The notes beneath the pieces are model-generated. The model was not told the DNA's origin. It ran no database searches and saw only the letters and a program-made list of their open reading frames with translations. A DNA stretch of 64,000 bases from the NCBI GenBank assembly GCA_003243425.1, contig QFQP01000035.1, positions 1-64,000 of the forward strand, read 5' to 3'. This stretch comes from Archangium gephyra. GTDB taxonomy: Bacteria; Myxococcota; Myxococcia; Myxococcales; Myxococcaceae. Made by a program: the position numbers and the translations under genes. This document shows, one piece after another, positions 1 to 9,082 of the stretch. Position 1 is the stretch's first letter. Each line of letters begins with the position of its first letter.

Positions 1-52
1 GTTCGTGACCCGCTTCATCCGCGGCCACTTTCCGTTTCGCCGGCTCGGGCGG

Positions 53-1648
53 TCAGGCGATCTGACGTAGTAGTGCTAGTTCGTCGTCCGCAATGTTTGA
101 TGCGATCTGCGCAGCAATCCATTCATACTGCGCATCCTTGTTTGCGAAACGCGCCGTGGTGACGGCGTCGTCGGGCTGAATTAGAGAGCGGAAAAAGGGG
201 GGAGTGGACTTCGCTGACCGCCGAATCGCCAGATCGCGAGGATTAACGGTGGCCCCAGGCACATGCTCATATCCGATCTCTGTCCACAGAGATTCGTCGT
301 CGAAATACTGAACCAGACCGCTCTTCCGATAGATGCCAAATCCAAGAGCGTGAGCCGTAGTCAGTGCCCACGGAGTATTTCGGTAGCAGACTGGAAGGAT
401 GACATCTTGTTTCTGTGGAGAATTGCCGGTGAACTGAATCCGCGGTTCGCCATCGCCGTGAGACCCGAACAGTTTCTCGGGGCCAACCATGCTGAAAGCA
501 GAGAGGTTTTGTAGTTCGTCATAGCCCCACACGATTCGCTTGGGCGGCCGTGCGGCGAAATACGCCAATTCGAAGAAGGGCTGCGGAAGGTCTTGCGCCT
601 CGTCAATCAGAATCACATCGTATTGGGCGATGTCGTTAACCCCATGGGTCATTCCCTCGACGTGCTTGAGCAGAGTGCCGCATGCGCCTTCGAACGCATG
701 GTCCCGTCCGAACTGATTCTTCGCTTCCTGAAAGTTCAGTGGCGCCGCCTGCGCGGCATCTGCGACTAGATAGTAGAATCCCGGTTCTCGCTCGCTTCCC
801 CATGCTGGCATTATGTGTATGTTCTTGAAGTCCGGCTCGGTGCCAATGAATTCGTAGGAGAATCGACGAACCAATTCTTGAAATTGCTGCTGCAGACTTC
901 GAGTGTGAAAGACGATTGCGATTTGCCAATCTTGGTGCAGCGCATGAAGATATGCGGCCTTCAGCGCAAGCACGACCGTCTTTCCCGAGCCGGCAAGGCC
1001 TCTAATTCTCTGTGGGCCGTCAGGTGTTTCAAGCGCTCCCTTTTTCTGATGCTTGTCTAGATTGTTGATCTCGCGCTCGATCTCTCTAAGGACGTGACCT
1101 CTTGAGTTCGGTTTTGTAACGTTTGCGCGGCGCTTTCTTGGGCGGAGCGTAGAAATGCTCTGTAGTACGCTGGAGACTGCTCTTATTTGGAGCGTAGCGA
1201 TTCGATATTTTGGGTTCGCAAGTTTCTGAACTGTGGCTGATGTGAGCAGAGTCACCTTGTGCCGAACTGCGGCGTCATCCGCAGTGGCGATTGGCGTGAA
1301 GATCGCCACTCGGGGGCGTACTGTCAGTTCGCCCTCGTCATCGCAAAGTTCCGGCTCCTTCTGAAGCTTGCTTCGTATTCCGGTAAGGAGCTTCAGGCTC
1401 TGCGTCCGCAGTGATAGCCATCCGTGTTCGTCAGTTGCCAATGGAAGCGTCGCGGGCAAAATGAACGCCACGACTCCATAGTCTTCGCACACCAGCATAG
1501 CGTCGGCGACCACCGGTTCGTCGGCTGACGGCAGGATTGGAAATCCTATGTATAGAGTTCCCGATGAACACTGGCTGGCAAGCGCTTGTTCAAGGTGATC
1601 GGCGATGCTTGTCTGAGTTGTTGAGTTGCCGCGGACAATTTCAAGCAT
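53..1648 (-). CDS. Superfamily 1 DNA/RNA helicase, 3'-truncated
   Basis: UvrD/Rep-type ATPase. The middle of the protein has a Walker A (GLAGSGKT) and a Walker B (VILIDEAQDLPQ) followed by a WGYDELQNLS segment, as in NERD/DUF2075-like superfamily 1 helicases. The N-terminal region before the ATPase is divergent. The C-terminus stops soon after the IAAQIASNIADDEL segment, where related helicases as I remember them continue for well over 100 residues with motifs IV-VI, so the protein looks truncated. I chose ATG at 1648 because AAGG lies just upstream; a TTG at 1735 would extend it by 29 residues. Base composition is clearly lower in GC than the rest (one 60-base line I counted is 50%), which suggests transfer. 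It is unlikely to be a working helicase as it stands. Confidence 0.7.
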   Translation of the reverse strand: MLEIVRGNSTTQTSIADHLEQALASQCSSGTLYIGFPILPSADEPVVADAMLVCEDYGVVAFILPATLPLATDEHGWLSLRTQSLKLLTGIRSKLQKEPELCDDEGELTVRPRVAIFTPIATADDAAVRHKVTLLTSATVQKLANPKYRIATLQIRAVSSVLQSISTLRPRKRRANVTKPNSRGHVLREIEREINNLDKHQKKGALETPDGPQRIRGLAGSGKTVVLALKAAYLHALHQDWQIAIVFHTRSLQQQFQELVRRFSYEFIGTEPDFKNIHIMPAWGSEREPGFYYLVADAAQAAPLNFQEAKNQFGRDHAFEGACGTLLKHVEGMTHGVNDIAQYDVILIDEAQDLPQPFFELAYFAARPPKRIVWGYDELQNLSAFSMVGPEKLFGSHGDGEPRIQFTGNSPQKQDVILPVCYRNTPWALTTAHALGFGIYRKSGLVQYFDDESLWTEIGYEHVPGATVNPRDLAIRRSAKSTPPFFRSLIQPDDAVTTARFANKDAQYEWIAAQIASNIADDELALLRQIA

Positions 1649-1886
1649 GTCTCGTACCTTGGTTTGAAGAATGCTTCCGTAGGGGAACGACCGCGCCGGA
1701 ATGTAGCAGGCGGTCGCGAATAGCCTCCACGCCAAGTGACCCTACGGCGGCCGCGGGAATGGCTGGCGAATCGCGAGTTGTGCCCTTCGGGTCACAACAT
1801 CTGAAGTCACTGTCCGACACCGCTTTTCCTGTTTTCGTGAGCCGCCGTGTCCATCAGCTGAAGCGCCCACCCGCTGGGAGGTCCTG
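1649..1886. other. Intergenic junction with a small hairpin
   Basis: This gap separates the low-GC helicase from the high-GC chromosome-like genes. Positions 1777-1798 can fold into a hairpin: GTTGTGCCC pairs with GGGTCACAAC through one bulged T around a TTC loop. There is no T-tract. The Shine-Dalgarno sequence of the next gene (GGGAGG) ends at about 1881. I see no small gene here. Confidence 0.35.
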
Positions 1887-3299
1887 GTGCAATTTCGACA
1901 AGTTCTCGTCGCGCTCAGCCTGAGTGTCGCGACCGTGGGGTGGGCGAAGCCACCGGCAGGAGACGTCTTCTGTACGAAGTACCCGACGTCTCCGACCTGC
2001 GTGAGTGGGAGGCCGGCGTGCTCGTACTGTCACGTGGCGCCGCCGCAGCGGAACGTGTTCGGCGCGGCGGTCGAAGCGCAGCTGGCTCCGGGCGCGTCGC
2101 GGCCGTTGTCCGACGGCGACTTCGCCGCTGCGCTCCCTGCGGCGCTGGCTGCGGTCGAGGCGCTCGACAGCGACGGTGACAACGTCAGCAACCTCGTCGA
2201 GATCACCAAGGGAACGTTGCCGGCTGATCACCGCAGCTTCCCGAATGATCAGCCGTGCGCCGGAGGCACCAACCCGCAGTTCAAGGTCTGCCAGTACGAC
2301 GTTCGCTACGTGTACCGGAAGGTGCTGCTCGACTTCTGCGGGTACTCGCCGACGTATGCACTGTTGAAGACCTTCGACGGGCTCGCCGATGAAGCAGCGA
2401 AGCGCGCGTTCATCGACGCTGAATTGGACCGCTGCCTCACCGCCGACTTCTGGCGCGGCAAGAACGGCGCGCTGTGGAAGCTGGCGCACCCGAAGATCCG
2501 CCCGGTCGGCTCACTGAAGGAAGGCGAAGATCAGGGCCAGATTCCGCTCGCCGACTACTACGACGACTACGCGCTCTTCACGTACGCGCACACCGATGAT
2601 CACGACGTGCGCGAGGTGATCACCGCCGACTACTTCGTGCGTCGCATCGGCAGCAACCCCACGCAGTATTCGAAGGTCGCTTCGCTCGCGAGTCAGCGGG
2701 TCGACGAAGCGCACCGCGCCGGCAACATGACGTCTGCGTGGACGCTCACGTACTTCGTGATGTTCACCGCGCTGCCGCGCAACGCCGCCTCGCAGATGTA
2801 CCGCGCGTACCTCGGCCTCGACATCGCGAAACAGGAAGGGTTGTTCTCGGTGCCCAACGAGCCGCGCGACTACGACGCCAAGGGCGTTCAGCAGCAGGCC
2901 TGCGCCGCGTGTCACGCCACGCTCGACCCGTTGAGCTACCCGTACCGCAACTACAACGGCATCAGCCTCGACCAGTATTCGAACCGCTACATCCCCAACC
3001 GGCTCGAGCTGTTCTTCCCCAACGAGGCGCCCACGCTCTCGCAGACGCCTGAGGCGGGCATGTTGTTCGGTCAGCCGGTGGCCACGCTGAAAGACTGGGC
3101 GCGCGTCGCCGCTGATTCCGATGCGTTCCTCGTCTCGACGACCACCGACTACTGGAAGCTGCTCGTCGGTCACGCGCCCACGGCCGAAGAGCAGGAGGAG
3201 TTCGTCGCCACCTGGCGCGCGTTGAAGTCGACGCACAACTACCGGGTGCGCGGCCTGCTTCACGACCTCATTCGCACGGAGGCCTACGGTGCGCCCTGA
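1887..3299 (+). CDS. Secreted diheme c-type, DUF1588-like protein
   Basis: The product has a signal peptide (about residues 1-20, ending VGWA) and two heme-c motifs, CSYCH at 45-49 and CAACH at 339-343. The second sits in a CAACHATLDPL context, as in DUF1588/DUF1592-type proteins of Planctomycetes and Myxococcota. A DSDGDNVSN calcium-loop-like repeat follows the first heme motif. Start is GTG at 1887, with GGGAGG about six bases upstream. The gene overlaps the next by 11 bases, and a DUF1501 gene follows, the usual partner type. It probably acts in the periplasm in electron transfer or oxidation of an unknown substrate; this is inference. Confidence 0.75.
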   Translation: MQFRQVLVALSLSVATVGWAKPPAGDVFCTKYPTSPTCVSGRPACSYCHVAPPQRNVFGAAVEAQLAPGASRPLSDGDFAAALPAALAAVEALDSDGDNVSNLVEITKGTLPADHRSFPNDQPCAGGTNPQFKVCQYDVRYVYRKVLLDFCGYSPTYALLKTFDGLADEAAKRAFIDAELDRCLTADFWRGKNGALWKLAHPKIRPVGSLKEGEDQGQIPLADYYDDYALFTYAHTDDHDVREVITADYFVRRIGSNPTQYSKVASLASQRVDEAHRAGNMTSAWTLTYFVMFTALPRNAASQMYRAYLGLDIAKQEGLFSVPNEPRDYDAKGVQQQACAACHATLDPLSYPYRNYNGISLDQYSNRYIPNRLELFFPNEAPTLSQTPEAGMLFGQPVATLKDWARVAADSDAFLVSTTTDYWKLLVGHAPTAEEQEEFVATWRALKSTHNYRVRGLLHDLIRTEAYGAP

Positions 3300-3972
3300 A
3301 CTGATGGCTGTGCTGGTGCTCGCGTTGTCGGCGTGCCCCGCGAAGATGGAAGTGCCTGCGCCGGTCGGTGGTGGAACCGGTGTGACCGGCGGTGGCGCTG
3401 GCGGCGGCGGCGGCGCCGTCGAAGGCGACGCAGGCCTCGCGAAGTCGGCGAAGGCGCGCGTGCGCTTCAAGGGCAACGAGCGCTTCGCGATCGATCTCGC
3501 GGTGGGTCTCGGGCTGCCGATTGATCAGCTCTGCAAGGAGCTGGGTCAGTACGACTGCGCGTTCTTCGTGCATGGCGTGGCGCTCGGCGGCGTCGAACCC
3601 TACGGCGTCGGCCTCTACGAGCCTCCGCAGCAGACGGGCGCCACCACGGCGCTCGCGGTGGAGCGCGTGGTGTTGTCGGCGTGCGCCAGGCGCCTGGCCG
3701 CTGACGTCGCCAACCCTTCGACCGCGCTCATCTACCGCGGCATTCCGGTGGTCGACGGCAAGCTGTCTCCCGTCGACGGGCCTGAAGTCCGCGCGCTCAT
3801 CGCCGACCTCGCGCAGCGTGCGTGGCTCCGTGACCCGACGGCTGACGAGGTCGAGTCGCTCCTTGCACTCGCGCGCGACATCGAGCCGTCGCACCCGACC
3901 GACGCGGCCCAGCAGTGGGCACTGGCTGCGTGCTTCACCGTCTTCTCTTCCGCCGAAGCCGTCTTCTACTGA
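3289..3972 (+). CDS. Lipoprotein of the DUF1588/DUF1501 locus
   Basis: GTG start at 3289 is preceded by GGAGG (about 3278-3282), which makes it overlap the previous gene by 11 bases. The N-terminus is a lipoprotein signal with lipobox LSAC, then a Gly/Val-rich linker with a GGAGGGGG run. The rest (KGNERFAIDLAVGLGL, ELGQYDCAFFVHGVALGGV) is a conserved-looking globular domain with several Cys residues that I do not recognise. Its place between the cytochrome-like gene and the Tat-exported DUF1501 gene suggests that all three act on one process in the envelope. Confidence 0.7.
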   Translation: MRPELMAVLVLALSACPAKMEVPAPVGGGTGVTGGGAGGGGGAVEGDAGLAKSAKARVRFKGNERFAIDLAVGLGLPIDQLCKELGQYDCAFFVHGVALGGVEPYGVGLYEPPQQTGATTALAVERVVLSACARRLAADVANPSTALIYRGIPVVDGKLSPVDGPEVRALIADLAQRAWLRDPTADEVESLLALARDIEPSHPTDAAQQWALAACFTVFSSAEAVFY

Positions 3973-3983
3973 GGGAGTCACCT

Positions 3984-5528
3984 GTGTCGCTCAAGTCGAA
4001 TGGAAGACTGGCTCGCCGTGAACTGATGCGCGCGCTGGCGGCGGCTGGCGCGGGCTCCACGGCGCTCGCGCCGTTCCTGGCCGGCTGTCGCAACGCGCTC
4101 GAGACGCCCGAAGCCCTGGAGCGCCGCGGCGGTCGGCGTGACGCGCTCGATGGCAAACCGAAGTTCCTCATCACCATCGCGGCGGCGGGCGGCGCCAGCA
4201 TCGTCGACGCGATGCTCGCGGTGCGGACCTCCGAGTCGAGCAACGGCGCGACGCTCAACACCTTCGCCGACACCCAGGTGCAGCTGGTTCCCAACAGCCC
4301 GTTCCGCGCGGTGAAGTACTCGAGCAGCTCGCTGGGCAGCATTCCGATCGCGGTGAACACGGATCAGCTCGCGTTCGTGAACAAACACAAAGATCAGATG
4401 CTCGTCGCCACGTCGGTGGGCACCTCGGTCAATCACACCATCGCCCAGAAGCGCGCGCTCACCGGCAACGGCGCGTGGAAGGGCCGCACGCTGCAGGAAT
4501 GTGTCGCCTTGCAGTGGGGCGCCGGGTTCCCGCTCCCCAACGTGAACATGGGCATCGGCGGCTACGCAGAACGTGGCGTCGACGACTCGTTGCCGGTCAG
4601 CGTGTACGGCGAGACCGTGGTGAACCCTTCGTTGTGGCCGCTGGGCCTCGACGGCTCACGCGGCATTCAGGGCGCGCCCGCGCGCGACGTCATCGAGCTG
4701 GCGCGCGCCGCTCGCAACCGCATCGACGAGCGCTCGGTGTTCGGTCAGACGTTCGCCGATGCCGACGCGATGAAGCGGTGGAACGAGCAGCGCGCGGTGA
4801 CCGCGCCGCGACTCGAGGCGTTGGACTTGATCAGCAACCTGAACGTGCTGCCCAACCTGCCGCCGCAGATTCCGCTCACCGCCTACGGGCTCGCCTCGTC
4901 GCCCGACGGCGCGCGCGTTCGTCAGGTGCTGCCGGAGTACTTCACCGACCCGATTCAGGGCCAGGCGGCGATGGCGTTCCTGCTGCTCAAGTACCGCGTG
5001 TCGGTGGCGGTCACCATCGGCCCCGACTTCAACGTCGCCGTCGGAGGCAGCACCGGCATCGCGAACCCGCCGCTCGCGTTCGACTTCAGTCACAACGACC
5101 ATCGCGCCGGTCAGGCGTTCATGTGGCAGCGCATCATGCGCACCGTCGACGTGCTCATCGACCTGCTCAAGAGCGAGCCGTTCGACACCACCACCGGTGA
5201 GACGTTGTGGGACCGCACGCTCATCTACGTCGCCACCGATTTCGGCCGCACCCGCGTACGACCGGCTGGCGTGCAGACCTTCGGCACCGGGCACGATCTC
5301 AACAACGGGTTCCTGATGATCTCCCCGATGGTGAAGGGCAACACCGTGCTCGGAGGGGTCGATGCCAACACCACGATGACCTACGGCTTCGACGCCCGCA
5401 CCGGCACGCCGCTGCCGAACAAGCGCGACGCCAACGAACCCGACATCTTCTCTGGCGTGCTGACGGCCATGGGCGCCGACCTCAGCGGCAGCGGGTTGCC
5501 CGACGCGAGCGCGTTCAAGAAGGGCTGA
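3984..5528 (+). CDS. DUF1501 family protein, Tat-exported
   Basis: DUF1501 proteins have an alkaline-phosphatase/sulfatase-like fold and often pair with cytochrome-bearing DUF1588/1592 proteins. Here the N-terminus is a twin-arginine signal (LARRELMRALAAAG) ending in a lipobox-like LAGC. Near the C-terminus is the family stretch ATDFGRTRVRP, then GTGHDLNNGF. I chose GTG at 3984, since GAGGGAG lies about six bases upstream; an in-frame GTG at 3915 would lie inside the previous gene. It lies 11 bases after the lipoprotein gene. The substrate is unknown. Confidence 0.8.
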   Translation: MSLKSNGRLARRELMRALAAAGAGSTALAPFLAGCRNALETPEALERRGGRRDALDGKPKFLITIAAAGGASIVDAMLAVRTSESSNGATLNTFADTQVQLVPNSPFRAVKYSSSSLGSIPIAVNTDQLAFVNKHKDQMLVATSVGTSVNHTIAQKRALTGNGAWKGRTLQECVALQWGAGFPLPNVNMGIGGYAERGVDDSLPVSVYGETVVNPSLWPLGLDGSRGIQGAPARDVIELARAARNRIDERSVFGQTFADADAMKRWNEQRAVTAPRLEALDLISNLNVLPNLPPQIPLTAYGLASSPDGARVRQVLPEYFTDPIQGQAAMAFLLLKYRVSVAVTIGPDFNVAVGGSTGIANPPLAFDFSHNDHRAGQAFMWQRIMRTVDVLIDLLKSEPFDTTTGETLWDRTLIYVATDFGRTRVRPAGVQTFGTGHDLNNGFLMISPMVKGNTVLGGVDANTTMTYGFDARTGTPLPNKRDANEPDIFSGVLTAMGADLSGSGLPDASAFKKG

Positions 5529-5607
5529 CAGACGAAAGCGCTGACGCGAGTCAGGGTGACGCGCGATGACCTGGTTCGTGGAGTTCGCGAGGTAGCTTCG
5601 CGGCACC

Positions 5608-6477
5608 ATGAAGCGCACGTTCTGGGTGGGGTTCGTGCTGTTGGCGGGCTGCGTTCGCGCACCGCTGATGACCGGTAACTCCTCGGGCGACTCGGCGAAC
5701 TCGGCCAACTCCGCGAACTCGTCGAACGGCAACAGCATGCCGATGAGCAACTCGTCGAAGTCGTCGGAGCAGTCGACGGGCTCGAGCGCGCAGAGCAACC
5801 AGTCGAGCGCGAACTCGAACGCCTCGTCGCAGGCGTCGTCGGAAGGCTCGCGCAATTCGTCGACGGGCTCGTCGCAGCAGTCGAGCAACAACACGACGGA
5901 CAAGTCGACGTCGGCGCCGAGCTCGCAGATCGTCATGGGCTCCGCGCTGCTGACGGCGGTGGCCGGTGGCATCGTGCTGACGGTGTTCACCGTGAAGTGG
6001 CGCCACGAGGCGCGCCTGGAACGCGAGCGCTTGCGGCAGCTGCAGTTCTCGCCCGACGGTCACCCGATTCCGCAGCCGATGCCGTACCCGGTGCAGCCGA
6101 TTCCTCCCGACCCGTCACAGCCGCAGGCGCCTGAGCCCGATTTTGCGCCCGCACCGTTCCCGAAGAAGGCAGAGGTGCGCGACGTCGACGCGAAGGTGCT
6201 GGCGCGCAGCTGGTTGGTCGCCAACGAGCTGCAGTTGAAGCAAGACCTCGCGCTCGGCTGGGGACCGACGCTGGAAGATCTCGCCGGGCTCGCGGGCATC
6301 GCCCCGGCGCATCGTGAGCGCTTCGGGAAGGTGTTGCAGCGGCACCGGCGCGAGCTGGTGGTGAGCGCCGAAGTGAGCCCCGATGAAGCGGCCGCGGTGA
6401 TGGCGCGCGTGGGCGACCTGGTGATGACGGATCCCGTGCTGCGTGCAGATGCCGTCGTGGCGCTCGCGGCGTGGTGA
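5608..6477 (+). CDS. Ser/Asn-rich membrane lipoprotein, unknown
   Basis: The start MKRTFWVGFVLLAGC is a lipoprotein signal with lipobox LAGC. It is followed by about 90 residues made almost only of Ser, Asn, Gly and Gln, then one hydrophobic segment (ALLTAVAGGIVLTVFTV), a charged stretch, a Pro-rich linker and a C-terminal helical domain of about 110 residues. This layout implies an anchored protein with a flexible spacer. The stop overlaps the next start as TGATG at 6475-6479, so the DUF4105 gene is translationally coupled. I do not recognise the family. Confidence 0.7.
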   Translation: MKRTFWVGFVLLAGCVRAPLMTGNSSGDSANSANSANSSNGNSMPMSNSSKSSEQSTGSSAQSNQSSANSNASSQASSEGSRNSSTGSSQQSSNNTTDKSTSAPSSQIVMGSALLTAVAGGIVLTVFTVKWRHEARLERERLRQLQFSPDGHPIPQPMPYPVQPIPPDPSQPQAPEPDFAPAPFPKKAEVRDVDAKVLARSWLVANELQLKQDLALGWGPTLEDLAGLAGIAPAHRERFGKVLQRHRRELVVSAEVSPDEAAAVMARVGDLVMTDPVLRADAVVALAAW

Positions 6478-9072
6478 TGCTCGTCGCGGTGCTCGTTTGC
6501 GCAGCGACCGGCGGCCCCGGGGCGGACGTTCGCCCGGCCACCGCGGCAGAGAAGGCGCCTCAGTTCTCGGGCCCCTTCACCGACGAAGAGCTCGCGGCGC
6601 TGACCGACGGCTTCGACGCGCTGCCCGAGAAGCTCCAGAAGCTCCCGCGGCCGCTTCACATCACGCTCGACGAAACACTCCCCGCCACGCCCTCCGGCAT
6701 CGCCGAACCCGAATGGCGCGACGGCGTCTTCGTCCTCACGCGGCAAGAAGGGCACGTCACCTTCCGCGACGCGACCCTCCCCGAGGCCGAACGTCGCGCG
6801 CTCTGGCGACGCCGCGCAGTCATTCACGCCGTCCTCTCGCTCCACGAAGACATTCACCGCTGGAGCGCCACGCCGCGCTGGCGCCGCACCAACGGGTGGA
6901 TTCTCCCCTTCGAGCGTCCGCTCTCGCTCGTCGAACACCCGCTCAACCTCGCCGATACCGCCTACGCCCGCCCGCGCGGCAAGCAGAGCGCGCGGCTCGA
7001 CTTCCTCACCTTCGCGGAGGCCGCGTTGGTTCCCGTCACCAACCTCCCCACCGACGACCTGCTGCGCTGTCAGGAGTTCACGCGGCTGCGCGCGCTTCAC
7101 CAATTACTTGGGACCCCATGGACCCCGGAGCCGTGCCCCGCCTTCGACGGCTGGCGCCGCGGCGACGCGCTCGACCACCTCGAGGTGCTGCTGGTTCAAT
7201 CGAGCGCCCGCGCCCCTGAGTCGCTCTTCGGGCATCTGCTGGTGCGCCCGGTCTGGAAGACGAGCCTCGGCCCCAGCTTCGACACCGTCGTGCAGTTCGC
7301 CGCCATCACGCTGGCGAAGGCCGGCCCCGCGCACCTGGTGAACGGCCTGTTCGGCGGCTACTCGCTCGGGCTCTTCACCATCAGTCAGACCGACCTCGAG
7401 CGCGAAAAGCTCAGCGGCGAACAACGCAGCATGACCCGCTGGCGGCTCACGATGTCGCCACGCGAAATGCGCCGCTTCATGGAACGCGCGTGGGAATGGG
7501 AGCGTCGCGGCCGCTTCTCGTACGCGTTCTTCTCGGACAACTGCGCCACGCTGCTCATCTGGATGCTCGAGAGCGCGCTCGACGACTCCACGCTCGTCGG
7601 CTGGCCGGGCTTCATCACCTCGCCGGCCGGCGTACTCGACGACCTCTACCGGGCCCGCAGACCTGACGGCCGTCGCCTGCTCGAGGCCATCTTCCCGAGC
7701 TTCGAGTCGACCGCGAAGGTGGCGCGCCGCGACGAAGACAAACGCCGGTTGCTGGAAGCGACGCTCGAACCTGCGTTGCGGCTCTCGTTCGCGGGCGCGC
7801 ACGCGTCTGACGTCGAGACGCGCCGCCGCAGCTATCCGCGCCTCGCCGCCGCGAGCCGCGATGCCGACGTCTCGCTGCCTCGCGACCTCTTCGCCTGGTG
7901 GGCGCTGAGCGCGCGCATCGAACGCTCCGTCGCCGACGTCGCGCACTACGAGCGCCGTGAGCTCGAACAGGAGTTGGTCGAGCTGCCGACCACCAGCCTC
8001 GACACCATCTGGAACGAACGCCTCACCACGCTGGAGCGCGAGAGCACCATTCAAGAGCGCCTGATGATTCTCGACCGCGACGCGTATGCAGACGACCTGC
8101 GACGCCGTTCGAAGAAGCGCGCCATGACCCCAGGGGAACAGCGCCGCGCCGACGACCTCGCCGCCCGGCTGGCGCTCTTCGATGAAGTCACCACGATGCA
8201 GGGCGACCTGAACGCCGACGTCTTCAACTCCAGCTCCGCCACCACGTTCCTCGAAGATGAAGTCGAAGCCGTGGTCGTCGCCGAGGTGACGCCCGCCACG
8301 CGCAGCCTCCCGGTGTCGGGCCACTTTCGCGCCGGCGGAGGCGTCGGTCTGTGGCGCCGCGACGACGGGCTCATCACCCCGGTTCTCCGCTTCGAATCGG
8401 GCGGGCTGCGTGAAGCCATCGGCGCACAACGTCACCGCGGCGTCGCCCACACCGTCGGCGTGCGCATGCTGGAAGGCGGCTTCACCATCGCGCCCTCACT
8501 GCAGACGCCGGCGTTCGTGCAGAGCCACTTCAACGTCATCGCCTTCGACACCATCGCGCAGCAACTGCCGCCGTCACCGCGCTGGCAGGACTTCGTGGGC
8601 TTCGGCTTCGAGGTCGGCACCGACTACCGGCGCTGGCGTTCACAGCACGCTCACCGGCTTCGCCGGCTGGGGCTACCTCCATCTCGATGTCGACCACGCG
8701 CGGCACTTCATCGTCATCGGCGCCGGGCCCGCGGGGTGGCTCGCGGCGGATCAACGCGACACCGTGATGCCGATGGGCGGCGTCACCACGCGCGCGATGG
8801 CGCGGCTCGGGTTGTCCACCGAGCGGCCTTCGGCGCTCCGTGTCGAGGCGCGCCACCAATCACTCTGGGGGCCGGGGCGCGTGCTGCACGAGGTGCGCGC
8901 CGACGCCTCGCTGGAGTGGATCGTCGCGTGGGGAGGGCGGCCGCGGCTCATCGTTCAACCGACGGCGGCGCTCACTTCGGAGCCGGCGTCGAACCGGCTC
9001 AACGTCATGGGGCTGGTGCTGCTCGAGGCCGTCGAGTCGCTCGTCGACCTCGGTCCTTCTGTGCGGCCCTGA
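6477..9072 (+). CDS. DUF4105 (Lnb N-terminal periplasmic) protein, frameshifted
   Basis: The N-terminus is hydrophobic (MLVAVLVCAATG). The central part carries the DUF4105 signature: LLVQSSARAPESLFGHLLVRP, then SYAFFSDNCATLLIWMLES with the conserved Asn-Cys. The reading frame breaks at about 8639-8640 (a TT doublet): beyond it the original frame becomes Arg-rich nonsense running to 9245, into the opposite desaturase gene. The frame ending at 9072 instead gives a sensible barrel-like C-terminus (STLTGFAGWGYLHLDV onward). Removing one T restores one protein of about 864 residues. The TGATG overlap favours ATG 6477. Function is unknown; an envelope role is likely. Confidence 0.7.
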
Positions 9073-9082
9073 CGGGCGCTTC

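Noticed and set aside
2..70. Possible gene tail on the plus strand, ending at 70
   Set aside because: Only 22 codons are visible, so it cannot be called a gene; kept only as a hint of an inserted element.
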